A stretch of DNA of 37,019 nucleotides from Oligoflexus sp. GTDB taxonomy: Bacteria > Bdellovibrionota_B > Oligoflexia > Oligoflexales > Oligoflexaceae. A program made the position numbers and the translations under genes. Position 1 is the first letter of the stretch. Every line of letters starts with the position of its first letter. A model generated the notes under the pieces. The model saw nothing but the letters and a program-made list of their open reading frames with translations. It was not told where the DNA came from and made no database searches. Where the stretch lies: positions 1 to 37,019 of the forward strand of contig JACMPP010000157.1 in the NCBI GenBank assembly GCA_014377445.1, in the 5' to 3' direction. This document shows positions 16,921-26,023 of this stretch, piece after piece.

Positions 16921-17906
16921 TTTTTATATTCCTCTTCCTGACGCTTTTGGGTCAGTTCTTTAGTAATTTTGGGTTTGGCGGCTTCGAAACTGAGATCGAC
17001 GCGCGGCAACTTCTTTTCTAGCATAAGAATATGGAAACCATAAGTTGACTTTAGTATGCCCTGAATAGATCCCGGTTGCATTTCAAATGCTATGTCAAAT
17101 ACTGACGGCATGTCGCCTTTGGCAAAAGGCCCCAAAATTCCGCCCTTCTTGGCTTCGGGGGCGATAGAAACCTCCTCAGCGAGTCGCGCGAAGTTCTGGG
17201 AATTGACGCGAGCCCGGATTTTCTTGGCCTCGTCTTCATCACCTAACACGATTTGCCTGACGACCACCCGCGTTGGCTCGAAGAAATCCGCTTTGTGAGC
17301 ATTGTAATAGGCACGGGCTTCGTCGTCGCCAACAGTGATCGGCGCATTGAGCCGATCGTTTACGTATTGGGTGAGAATGGCCTTTTCACAAAGCATCGAC
17401 TTGAGATGCTCTCTATCTTTCTCGCTTTTAACCAGTGAGGCGAGACGCTTTGTGGCATCGGCCCAGTCCTGAAGGCAAACCGTGTAGCGAGAAGGTTCTC
17501 TCAGCGTGAATTTTTCATCGTTGGAAAGGAACTGGTAGAGAAGCTTTCGCTCGATGAGGTCAGCCAGGATCTTGTTGTAAAGCTCAAGGATCGGCTTCTG
17601 ATCTTTGGCGGCAGAGTCAGGCATAGCTGTAGGCTTCTCCCCCTCAAGTGGCTTCGACTCTGCGAAGGACCCGGCCTCGGGCTCCGCGATCTGGGCCATA
17701 TAAAGCTTATACTCCCACTCCACCTCTTCACGGGTGACAAGGTACTCACCAACATTCACTGTGAAATCAAGATCTTCTGCCGTCAATTCTCCTTCTTCGC
17801 TTCGCCAGAAGAAGGCGCCCGTATGATGTATTTTCCAGTAGTAGGCACCGAAGAGGAAACAGCCGACAAGCGTGACGAGAAAAAATAATCGCTTTTTAGT
17901 AAGCAT
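16866..17906 (-). CDS. membrane-anchored PpiC/parvulin-type isomerase
   Basis: 346 residues. An N-terminal signal anchor (FFLVTLVGCFLFGAYYW) is followed by a SurA/PrsA-like helical region with the ILADLIERKLLYQFL core, and a parvulin domain near 215-305 (RVVVRQIVLGDEDEAKK, KKGGILGPFAKGDMP, STYGFHILMLEKK). It should work in the periplasm on outer-membrane or secreted clients. A tandem of two SurA-type proteins after mfd is a layout I associate with delta-proteobacterial and Bdellovibrio-like genomes. Its ribosome site (GAGGT) overlaps the mfd stop codon (TGA at 17913-17915), and the ATG lies 6 bases further on, so expression is tied to mfd. Confidence 0.85.
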   Translation of the reverse strand: MLTKKRLFFLVTLVGCFLFGAYYWKIHHTGAFFWRSEEGELTAEDLDFTVNVGEYLVTREEVEWEYKLYMAQIAEPEAGSFAESKPLEGEKPTAMPDSAAKDQKPILELYNKILADLIERKLLYQFLSNDEKFTLREPSRYTVCLQDWADATKRLASLVKSEKDREHLKSMLCEKAILTQYVNDRLNAPITVGDDEARAYYNAHKADFFEPTRVVVRQIVLGDEDEAKKIRARVNSQNFARLAEEVSIAPEAKKGGILGPFAKGDMPSVFDIAFEMQPGSIQGILKSTYGFHILMLEKKLPRVDLSFEAAKPKITKELTQKRQEEEYKKWVESALNTIPIKSSRAF

Positions 17907-17912
17907 GGAACC

Positions 17913-20900
17913 TCAAGTCATCGTAAGAGGGAAAAGCACCTCGATTAGCTTCTGGAGAGGATCCTCAAGATTTTTATCGCCGATATTGACCAGCAATTTA
18001 AAATCAGGCGTCAGACTTAAGATGCGGCTTTGCAGAGCACAAGCCTCTGCTATCGATTTGATTTGTGAAGCTTTCAACTGACCCATCCTCAGCTCGAATA
18101 GGGCCGGCTTCAATGCTTGAATCTGCTCGACTCGCATTTTTCTTAAGAGCACTTTGAGGGAAGCTACCTGGAAGAGATTATACGCCTCTTTCGGGAGATT
18201 TCCAAAGCGATCGATGGATTCCCGTCGATATCGATCCACTTCTTCGATTTCTGTGGCCGAAAAGAGGTTTTTGTAAAGGAGAAGACGCTGTCGTTCCTGA
18301 GGAACATATTCGGCGCTGAGCGAAGCGGACATTGGAATCTTGATCTCAGGATCGATGTCCGGTTCACGTTCCTCACCACGGAGTGTTGCCATTTCCTTTT
18401 CCAGCATATCGAGATAAAGCTCGTAGCCGATGTCGTCCATGTGCCCGGATTGTTGTCCCCCGAGGATGTTGCCGGTCCCTCGAAGCTCCATATCGTAACT
18501 CGCAATCTGAAAGCCGACACCGAGCTCTTGGTGCGTCGCCAGGATTTCCAGGCGGCGGCGTGCATCCTCGTTGCTCGCGAGGGGAGCCTTGGTCATGAAG
18601 TAGGCGTAGGACTGCCTGGTAGAGCGACCGACACGACCGCGCATCTGATAGAGTTGGGACAAACCAAAGCGATCCGCATCATTCACGATAATCGTATTGA
18701 CGTTTGGCATATCGATGCCGGATTCGATAATCGTGGTGCAGACCAGCACAGAATATTTCTGCTGTATGAAGTCGACGATCGTCGATTCCACGGTGTTTTC
18801 TTTCATCTGGCCGTGGGCGACTGTCATCGTCACTTCAGGAAGAAGCGAGCGTAGATAGCCGGAAACCTCCAGTATGTCCTGGACCCGATTGTGCACAAAG
18901 AAGATCTGCCCTCCACGCTGGACCTCATGCCTTATGGCTCTTTTAATGAGTTCGGGATCGTATTGAGAGATGTAGGTTTTGATCGAAAGGCGTTCCATCG
19001 GTGGCGTGGCGATGATGGAAATATCGCGCAGACCGACGAGGGACATGTGAAGCGAACGCGGGATAGGCGTTGCGGTTAGGGTAATGATGTCGCAAGCAGC
19101 TTTGTAGAGCTTCAACTTTTCTTTGTGCGTGACTCCGAATCGCTGCTCTTCATCCACAATCAGCAGACCGAGATTTTTCGGTTTAACATCGGCCGACAGG
19201 AGACGATGGGTTCCGATCATGATGTCGACCGAGCCTTTGGCAAAATGGTCTAGATTGCTTTTGACCTTGTCGGCCTTCACAAAGCGGTTGGCGACAGCAA
19301 CTTCAATACCGTAGGGTTTGAAGCGTTTGGCAAAGGTTTCGTAGTGCTGATAGCTCAGGAGGGTGGTTGGAGCCAGGACCATGACCTGATAGCCGTCGAG
19401 GACAACCCGCATAGCCGCCCTCAAAGCCACTTCGGTCTTGCCGAAGCCTACATCACCACAGATCAAGCGATCCATCGGAAGATCGCTGCTGAGATCGGCA
19501 TTGACCTCGTCGATCGCCTTTTGTTGATCGTCCGTTTCCGCGTAGGGGAAATCGGCTTCAAATTGAAAGTACATATCGCTCAGAGAACTGTACGGCACCC
19601 TCTCGGCGAGTCGCCTTTGAGCATGCAGCCTCAGCAATTGATCGGCGATATCCTGAATGGATTTCTTCGCACGGCCTTTGCGCTTGATCCAGGATTGGCT
19701 GCGAAGCTTATCAAGAGGGGCCCTGCTTTCGTCGTGCTCAACGGCAGAATACTTTTGCAGGAGATTAAGTCGGTAGACGGGTAAGTAGAGTCTGTCCTGA
19801 TCCGCATATTCCAAGACCAGAAAGTCGGTGGTGCTCCCGCCGACGTTCATCGTTTTCATGCCGAGGTATTTGCCAATCCCGTGATCGCTATGAACGACAA
19901 GAGAGCCGATTCCAAGTTCCTGGAAAGAACGAAACGCGTTTTTTGCGTCCTTTTTGCGAATCGGAGCTGGAATGAAGTGCTCACCGAAGAAGACATGTTC
20001 CGGGAGGAGGAGCATCCCGTTGATTTCGTCCCAAAGGAGGTTGGGCAGGCTCCCAATGCTAATCGAAAGATTCTTGGCCCTGGGCGCTACACTAAGGAGT
20101 TGCTCCAGACGTTTATCACTTTGTTCAAACGCGAGATTGTGATGTTGGAGGAGACTGCGCAGGCGGAGAAAATGCTCCTCCTGTCTCACCAAAATGCGAA
20201 CGGAGTGGGTGCGGGCTGGGTCCTCCAAATGTTCAATCCAGTGCGGAAGTGAACTCTTGTCGGTGGTAAGAGCTGGCAAACCCCAGGTGGTCGGCGCCTG
20301 CTGACTGGTTTGGAGTTGATGTTCCGCGCTATGGCTGTGATTGAGACCGAACTCGAGAAGTTTATACTTCGTGAGTAATTTTTGAAGCTGTTTGGGATTG
20401 AGAAAATGCGCTTCGGTACTGAGTACAATTCTCTTGTTGAGTTTGTCTTCTTCGTAATCCTTCTCCCAGCGCTCAAAGGAATTCGTAAACTTCCCGAGAC
20501 AGACATCGGCTGCTTCGAGAAAGACAAGCCGATCCTCAGGTTCAAGGTAATCGAAGAGACTCGCCTTTTGTTTGCGCAGGGCCGGGAGGAGAATAGGCAT
20601 CTCATTCAGGACGTGGCCTTCAGCAAAGGCATCCACGAGTCCCTGTCGATCCGAGGAGCTCAATTCTTCCTGAAGAAGTGCGTCATATAGTCTTTGTGCG
20701 TCGTCTCTTCGCCGGGAGAGAGGAAAGGTTTCCTCCCAGTTTGAACTTATCCACAGCTCATCGGTCTCCCCTGTGGAAAGCTGAGTATCTACTGAGAATA
20801 GCTTTATCTTTTGCAAGGTGTCGGCAAAAAAATCGCAACGGGCGGCTGAGGCTTCGGCTGGACTGAAGAGATCGAGCAAACCTCCTTTTACAGCAAAATG

Positions 20901-21482
20901 ACCTACTTCTTCGACTTCCCCGACCTGCCTGAAGCCGCGCTCCACAAGAGATTGGATGAGCAGATCGAGATCGTACTCCTCACCTTGCTTGAGGGAGAAG
21001 CAGGACTCTTGAAAAAGCTTGGGTGAGGTCACAGTTTGAGCCAGTGCGCTGAAACTCCACCAAAGTATCGGCGCAGGGCGATCGCGCAAGGTGAGTATGC
21101 TTAAGCCCTGCAGCCTGGGGCCACGCAAATGGTTTTGCTGCAGATAGCGCTGAAAGCCCCAAAACTGTTGGGACTGTATCTCGAGCGAAGGGATAGGGCG
21201 TACGGAGTTGGATTGAACCAGTTCGTTCCAGTAACCGAGTTGCTTGGGATCGCTATGTATGAAGATAAGCCGTCCGGAGTGAGGGCTCGCCTGCCATCGA
21301 TGAATGAGATTTAAAACTACATAAAGTTTCTGCGCATCAGAAAGACCGACGAGCTGTAGGGCTTGGCCTTGGCTAAAAAGCTCCCAGCTTTCCTCAAAAT
21401 ATTTTGCAAGGCTTGGAATTGTTTTCAAGGCAGCCTCTTTCTTAAACATAGGAAAAGGGAACAGATCAAGGTTAGCGAACAT
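17913..21482 (-). CDS. mfd: transcription-repair coupling factor Mfd
   Basis: A 1189-residue ATP-dependent translocase that pushes stalled RNA polymerase off DNA and recruits UvrA. The N-terminal UvrB-like part includes VKGGLLDLFSPA. The RNA-polymerase-interacting (CarD/RID) domain is seen as VVHSDHGIGKYLGM and YADQDRLYLPVYRL. The RecG-like motor has Walker A GDVGFGKTE, DEEQRFG, TATPIPRSL and QMRGRVGR, and then the TRCF C-terminal domain with GTGNILGGQQSGHM. Length and motifs are complete. The ATG at 21482 follows a TTG at 21485; neither has a strong ribosome site, so the start is uncertain by a few residues. First gene of the operon with ppiC and surA; its promoter should lie in the 227 bases shared with pyc. 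Confidence 0.97.
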   Translation of the reverse strand: MFANLDLFPFPMFKKEAALKTIPSLAKYFEESWELFSQGQALQLVGLSDAQKLYVVLNLIHRWQASPHSGRLIFIHSDPKQLGYWNELVQSNSVRPIPSLEIQSQQFWGFQRYLQQNHLRGPRLQGLSILTLRDRPAPILWWSFSALAQTVTSPKLFQESCFSLKQGEEYDLDLLIQSLVERGFRQVGEVEEVGHFAVKGGLLDLFSPAEASAARCDFFADTLQKIKLFSVDTQLSTGETDELWISSNWEETFPLSRRRDDAQRLYDALLQEELSSSDRQGLVDAFAEGHVLNEMPILLPALRKQKASLFDYLEPEDRLVFLEAADVCLGKFTNSFERWEKDYEEDKLNKRIVLSTEAHFLNPKQLQKLLTKYKLLEFGLNHSHSAEHQLQTSQQAPTTWGLPALTTDKSSLPHWIEHLEDPARTHSVRILVRQEEHFLRLRSLLQHHNLAFEQSDKRLEQLLSVAPRAKNLSISIGSLPNLLWDEINGMLLLPEHVFFGEHFIPAPIRKKDAKNAFRSFQELGIGSLVVHSDHGIGKYLGMKTMNVGGSTTDFLVLEYADQDRLYLPVYRLNLLQKYSAVEHDESRAPLDKLRSQSWIKRKGRAKKSIQDIADQLLRLHAQRRLAERVPYSSLSDMYFQFEADFPYAETDDQQKAIDEVNADLSSDLPMDRLICGDVGFGKTEVALRAAMRVVLDGYQVMVLAPTTLLSYQHYETFAKRFKPYGIEVAVANRFVKADKVKSNLDHFAKGSVDIMIGTHRLLSADVKPKNLGLLIVDEEQRFGVTHKEKLKLYKAACDIITLTATPIPRSLHMSLVGLRDISIIATPPMERLSIKTYISQYDPELIKRAIRHEVQRGGQIFFVHNRVQDILEVSGYLRSLLPEVTMTVAHGQMKENTVESTIVDFIQQKYSVLVCTTIIESGIDMPNVNTIIVNDADRFGLSQLYQMRGRVGRSTRQSYAYFMTKAPLASNEDARRRLEILATHQELGVGFQIASYDMELRGTGNILGGQQSGHMDDIGYELYLDMLEKEMATLRGEEREPDIDPEIKIPMSASLSAEYVPQERQRLLLYKNLFSATEIEEVDRYRRESIDRFGNLPKEAYNLFQVASLKVLLRKMRVEQIQALKPALFELRMGQLKASQIKSIAEACALQSRILSLTPDFKLLVNIGDKNLEDPLQKLIEVLFPLTMT

Positions 21483-21708
21483 CAAGATGACTTATCAATA
21501 GAATTGGGTCAATCGACCTTCGTGAGCTCAAATTGCCTGACGCCAAGCCTCTTAAGCCAGCACCCGCATGAGGAAAAACCTAAAACTTCGACTAACGATG
21601 CGTCTCCGAAAAACGAGTAGTCAAGCTTTCACGAGTCCCATAGTCTGTGGTGGATGAAGATCATAGTTTTTGAATCGAAATCTAGCATCCCGTTCACCAG
21701 AGGTTGCC

Positions 21709-24700
21709 ATGGACGCTCCTAGCAAAATCATTATGAACAAGCGCCTGCTTGTTGCCAATCGGGGCGAGATCGCAACACGAATATTTCGTGCCGCGACCGA
21801 ACTCAATATGCAAACGATTGCCCTCTACAGCTATGAAGACCGCTTTTCCATGCATCGCTTCAAAGCCGATGAGGCGTATAAGGTTGGCAAAAAAGGGGAT
21901 CCTCTCGGAGCCTACCTTAACTGGCAAGATATTGTGGCTCTTGCCCTACAAAAGAAAATTGACATGATTCATCCGGGTTACGGATTTCTTTCTGAGAACC
22001 CTGACTTCGCGGCCGCCTGTGAGGCGAATGGTATTTTATTCTGCGGCCCTTCGCCGAAAATCCTCAATCTCTTTGGTGACAAACTTGCTGCGAAACGAAT
22101 TGCGAAGGAAGCTGGCGTTCCGGTTATACCAGGTACCGAAGCACCTGTGGAAACTCTAGAGGAAGCCAAGGTTATCAGCAAAGGCCTAGGCTATCCCGTC
22201 ACTCTCAAAGCCTTGTCAGGCGGGGGGGGTAAGGGAATTCGCATCGTCGCCACCGAAGGCGAACTTATTGAAGCCTTTCAGCGCGCCCGATCCGAAGCGA
22301 TGAGCTCATTCGGACGCTCCGAAATTTATCTCGAAAAAAGCATTATGAATGCGAAGCATATCGAGGTCCAGATTGCCGGAGATATGACGGGCCAAATCAT
22401 CCATCTCTTCGAGCGAGATTGTTCGGTACAAAGACGCCATCAAAAGGTCGTTGAGATTGCACCGGCATTGGGGATCAGTTCCGAGACGCGTGAACGACTC
22501 CTTCGCGATTCAATTAAGATAGCAAAATCAGTAAATTATGTTGGAGTCGGAACAGTCGAGTTCCTGGTGAGTGAAGATGGCTCCCATTTCTTCCTCGAGG
22601 TCAATCCGCGCATTCAGGTTGAGCATACGGTCACCGAGATGATCACGGGCGTGGACCTTGTGCAGATGTCCATCATGCTTCCGGCTGGCCGCAGCATGAG
22701 CCATCCAGCCATTGGTATCGGAGGACAGTCGGATGTTCGTCAGAAAGGCGTTGCGATTCAGTGCCGGATCACAACAGAAAATCCGCAGAAAAACTTCGCT
22801 CCGGACACAGGCGTAATCCTTGCCTACCGCCCCGCGCAAGGCTTTGGCATTCGACTGGATGAAGGCATGGGGACGTCTGGCGGCATAGTCACACCCTACT
22901 ACGATTCCCTTCTGGTCAAGGTCACGGCGCATAGTGTTGACCTCGTGGGTGCGGCTTCTAAAATGGTTCGAGCCCTGAAGGAATTTAGGGTTCGTGGTAT
23001 CAAAACCAATATGGAACTGCTCCTCAATATCGTATCGCACCCTAAGTTTGCCAACGGTTCAATCCGCACGAACTTTCTCGAAAAACATCCCGAGGTTTTT
23101 GAATTCCCGCAACCCAAGGACCGAGCGACCAAGATCCTCCGTTTCATCGGCGATGTAACCGTTAACAACCCGCATAAGCTCCATCAGAAGACACCGCCGA
23201 AAGAAGTCGATGTCTATGTACTGCCAAAGCGTGTCTTGACGTCAACGACGCCAACAGCCAAACAAATTTTTGATAGCAAGGGTGTCGAAGGCCTGAAGAC
23301 CTGGATCCACGATCAGAGGCGACTTTTGATCACGGATACGACGATGCGCGATGCCCATCAATCACTCTTTGCCACTCGTCTTCGAAACCACGACATCTAT
23401 AAAGCAACCCAGTTTTATGAAGCCGCCACCCCTGGGTTCTTCTCCCTGGAATGCTGGGGCGGGGCAACCTTTGATACCTGTCTTCGTTTCCTGAAGGAAG
23501 ATCCGTGGGAGCGCCTTGCCCGCATTCGTGAGGAGGTTCCTAACAGCCTTCTTCAGATGCTGCTGCGAGGCGATAACGCTGTCGGTTACACGAACTATCC
23601 AGAATGGGTTATTCGGGATTTCATTCGACTGAGTGCGGAGGCCGGTCTCGACCTCTTCCGAATATTCGATTGCCTGAATAATCCCGAGCAGATGGCCATC
23701 GCAATTGACGAAGTGAAAAAGCGGGGTGCGATTGCCGAGGCAAGCATTTGTTATACCGGCAACCTGTTGGATCCCAATAATCAGAAATACACACTCCAGT
23801 ACTATATTAAAATCGCGAAGCAACTCGAAGCGATGGGCTCGGATATCCTCTGTATCAAGGATATGGCCGGACTCCTGCGGCCTCGCGCGGCAACCGTTTT
23901 GATCACGGCACTCAAAAATGAGATTGGTATTCCGATCCACTTGCACACACACGCCAGCGCAGGGTCATCGGAATCGACACTCCTTTCAGCAGCAGAAGCC
24001 GGCTGTGACATCGTCGATGGAGCTATCAGCACCATGGCGGGACTTACCTCCCAACCGAGCGTCAACGCAATCGTGGCTGTCCTTGAAGGCACCGAACGCT
24101 GTCCTGATTTGAAACTGTCGGATCTCGATGAACTCAGTCGCTTCTGGGAGACGATCCGGGCTCAATATCATGCGTTTGACCCTGGTATTAAAGCGACTTC
24201 GACCGATGTTTATGAGCATGAGATTCCGGGTGGGCAGTATTCCAACCTCTTCGATCAAGCTCAAAAGGTCGGAGTTAAGGCGGCCGAGTTTCATGAACTG
24301 ACAGTTCGCTACAAAGAAGTGAACGATCTCTTTGGCAATATCGTCAAGGTCACACCGTCATCCAAGGTGGTAGGAGACTTTGCATTACTCATGCAAAAAC
24401 ACGGTCTCACCGCTAAAACATTGATGACGAAGAAACCTCATCTCGACTATCCGGACTCGGTTGTCAGCTTCTTCCAGGGCCACATGGGTCTACCATACGG
24501 AGGATTTAACGATGTGCTTCGGGCTATGGTCCTTGGTGAAAATCCTCCGCCACCCCAGAAACCGCCTTTGGGCAAAGACGATAGCTTCGATAAAGCCAAG
24601 GCCGAACTTGCTCTGCTCACAGAGAAAGCGCCAAGTGATACCGAAGTCCTTTCCTATCGACTCTACCCCAAGGTCTATAAGGACTATCTCAACCACATGC

Positions 24701-25164
24701 GGGAATTCGGGTCCGTGCAAACACTCCCGACGGATGTGTTCTTCAATGGCCTCGATCTCAACCGCGAGGTGGAGATCGAATTGGAACCAGGCAAGACACT
24801 GATCGTAAGTCTGTCGGGCATTACGGATCCCGATAAAGATGGCAAGCGGAGAGTCTTTTTCCAACTCAACGGCTTCCCGCGAAACCTCGAAGTCATCGAC
24901 GAATCGATCACGGGTGTGACCAAGAAAAGACCGAAGGCTGATCCTCACAATGGCCAACAGATCGGGTCGCCAATGCCTGGAAAAATCCTGGAGATACGAG
25001 TTGTTACAGGTAATTCCGTGAAAAAGGGCGAGATCGTTCTCATCACGGAATCCATGAAGATGGAATATGCGATCACGGCCAAGGTTGATGGCAAGGTGAA
25101 GGCTATCTATGTTGTGAAAGGTGAGCTTGTTGAAGAGGGTGATTTGCTCGTCGATATTGAATAG
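21709..25164 (+). CDS. pyc: pyruvate carboxylase, single chain
   Basis: A 1151-residue biotin enzyme that makes oxaloacetate from pyruvate, refilling the TCA cycle. Order: biotin carboxylase (VANRGEIATRIFRA, LSGGGGKGIRIV, VNPRIQVEHTVTE), carboxyltransferase (ITDTTMRDAHQSL, LLRGDNAVGYTNYP, CIKDMAGLL with the metal-site Lys, HLHTHASAG), and biotinyl domain (ESMKMEYA, biotin Lys at about 1117). The HTHASAG loop replaces the HTHDTSG of most single-chain enzymes and is closer to oxaloacetate-decarboxylase-type subunits. The ATG at 21709 has AGAGG five bases upstream; the TTG at 21670 does not. The gene stands alone and ends at a terminator shared with lgt. Confidence 0.96.
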   Translation: MDAPSKIIMNKRLLVANRGEIATRIFRAATELNMQTIALYSYEDRFSMHRFKADEAYKVGKKGDPLGAYLNWQDIVALALQKKIDMIHPGYGFLSENPDFAAACEANGILFCGPSPKILNLFGDKLAAKRIAKEAGVPVIPGTEAPVETLEEAKVISKGLGYPVTLKALSGGGGKGIRIVATEGELIEAFQRARSEAMSSFGRSEIYLEKSIMNAKHIEVQIAGDMTGQIIHLFERDCSVQRRHQKVVEIAPALGISSETRERLLRDSIKIAKSVNYVGVGTVEFLVSEDGSHFFLEVNPRIQVEHTVTEMITGVDLVQMSIMLPAGRSMSHPAIGIGGQSDVRQKGVAIQCRITTENPQKNFAPDTGVILAYRPAQGFGIRLDEGMGTSGGIVTPYYDSLLVKVTAHSVDLVGAASKMVRALKEFRVRGIKTNMELLLNIVSHPKFANGSIRTNFLEKHPEVFEFPQPKDRATKILRFIGDVTVNNPHKLHQKTPPKEVDVYVLPKRVLTSTTPTAKQIFDSKGVEGLKTWIHDQRRLLITDTTMRDAHQSLFATRLRNHDIYKATQFYEAATPGFFSLECWGGATFDTCLRFLKEDPWERLARIREEVPNSLLQMLLRGDNAVGYTNYPEWVIRDFIRLSAEAGLDLFRIFDCLNNPEQMAIAIDEVKKRGAIAEASICYTGNLLDPNNQKYTLQYYIKIAKQLEAMGSDILCIKDMAGLLRPRAATVLITALKNEIGIPIHLHTHASAGSSESTLLSAAEAGCDIVDGAISTMAGLTSQPSVNAIVAVLEGTERCPDLKLSDLDELSRFWETIRAQYHAFDPGIKATSTDVYEHEIPGGQYSNLFDQAQKVGVKAAEFHELTVRYKEVNDLFGNIVKVTPSSKVVGDFALLMQKHGLTAKTLMTKKPHLDYPDSVVSFFQGHMGLPYGGFNDVLRAMVLGENPPPPQKPPLGKDDSFDKAKAELALLTEKAPSDTEVLSYRLYPKVYKDYLNHMREFGSVQTLPTDVFFNGLDLNREVEIELEPGKTLIVSLSGITDPDKDGKRRVFFQLNGFPRNLEVIDESITGVTKKRPKADPHNGQQIGSPMPGKILEIRVVTGNSVKKGEIVLITESMKMEYAITAKVDGKVKAIYVVKGELVEEGDLLVDIE

Positions 25165-25192
25165 GGTATTCGCACAGAAATAAATCGAAAGG

Positions 25193-25221
25193 AAGGCAGA
25201 CTCGTGAGGGTTTGCCTTTTT
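25193..25221. terminator. bidirectional terminator between pyc and lgt
   Basis: AAGGCA (25193-25198) pairs with TGCCTT (25213-25218), followed by T's on the plus strand. The minus strand shows a weaker CTTCCTTTC tail. It lies 28 bases after the pyc stop and directly past the lgt stop. Confidence 0.75.
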
Positions 25222-25224
25222 CTG

Positions 25225-26013
25225 TTAGACTCCCGAACTTATTTTCGTTCGACGGGCGTCTGTAACCCTATAGATAGTCCACAGAATAGCTAGCACAACG
25301 CTGATCCCTTGAGAGGTGGAAAGAGCCGATCCAAAGAACTGGCCGCGTTCGTCTCCACGATAATTCTCGAGAAAAAATCGGACAGCGGTATAACCTAAGA
25401 CGCCAGCATCTGCCATCCACAGGCTTTTCTCCGGAAATTTTTTAATGAGGAGTATTAGCAAAAGACCCAATCCTATACCAAAAAGCGCTTCCCAGACCTG
25501 CACAGGATAGCGATAGATGGAGTCTCCCAGATTGGGGAATTGGACTGTCCACCATGAGGGTTGCAGCTGGTCCGGGATAGGAGCTCCGTAGTCATCTCCA
25601 TTCAAAAAACAACCCACGCGTCCGACCCCAATCGCTATGAGACCAGGGGCCGCGAAGAGGGCACCGAAGTGCAAAAGAGAGATTTTTTTCCTTTGGGCAA
25701 AGACACACAAAACCAGAACAACAGCAATAATCCCGCCGTAAAGTGTCATACTTCCGAAGCTGATCAATGCTCGGAATAAGTCTCCTGCACTGTCAAACGG
25801 GTCTTCAAAAAGAATCGAAAAAATACGGGCTCCAAAATACCCTGCGATGTATAGCGCTACAAACAATCTATCGAGCTGACCTTCGGAGAGTGAAGGAAGA
25901 ACGATCGATCGTATACTTTGCATCCCATACCAACCCGCAAAGGCTCCCAGCACAAAAAAAACGTGCCAGCTCGCTAGTACAAAATCACCTGATCTGAATA
26001 ATATGGGAAGCAA
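25225..26013 (-). CDS. lgt: prolipoprotein diacylglyceryl transferase
   Basis: A 262-residue, seven-helix inner-membrane enzyme that transfers diacylglycerol from phosphatidylglycerol to the lipobox Cys, the first step of lipoprotein maturation. The signature reads GVGRVGCFLNGDDYG, and RFFLENYRGD carries the second conserved Arg. E. coli Lgt has Asn at the position of the Cys here (GRLGN), and His in HGG where this protein has LYGG. Both changes are common in a Lgt subgroup with GCF--G--YG, so I read it as that subtype and not as a dead enzyme. Last gene of a four-gene membrane operon, 10 bases after its neighbour. The many lipoproteins in this window depend on this step. Confidence 0.93.
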   Translation of the reverse strand: MLPILFRSGDFVLASWHVFFVLGAFAGWYGMQSIRSIVLPSLSEGQLDRLFVALYIAGYFGARIFSILFEDPFDSAGDLFRALISFGSMTLYGGIIAVVLVLCVFAQRKKISLLHFGALFAAPGLIAIGVGRVGCFLNGDDYGAPIPDQLQPSWWTVQFPNLGDSIYRYPVQVWEALFGIGLGLLLILLIKKFPEKSLWMADAGVLGYTAVRFFLENYRGDERGQFFGSALSTSQGISVVLAILWTIYRVTDARRTKISSGV

Positions 26014-26023
26014 GAAAACTCCT

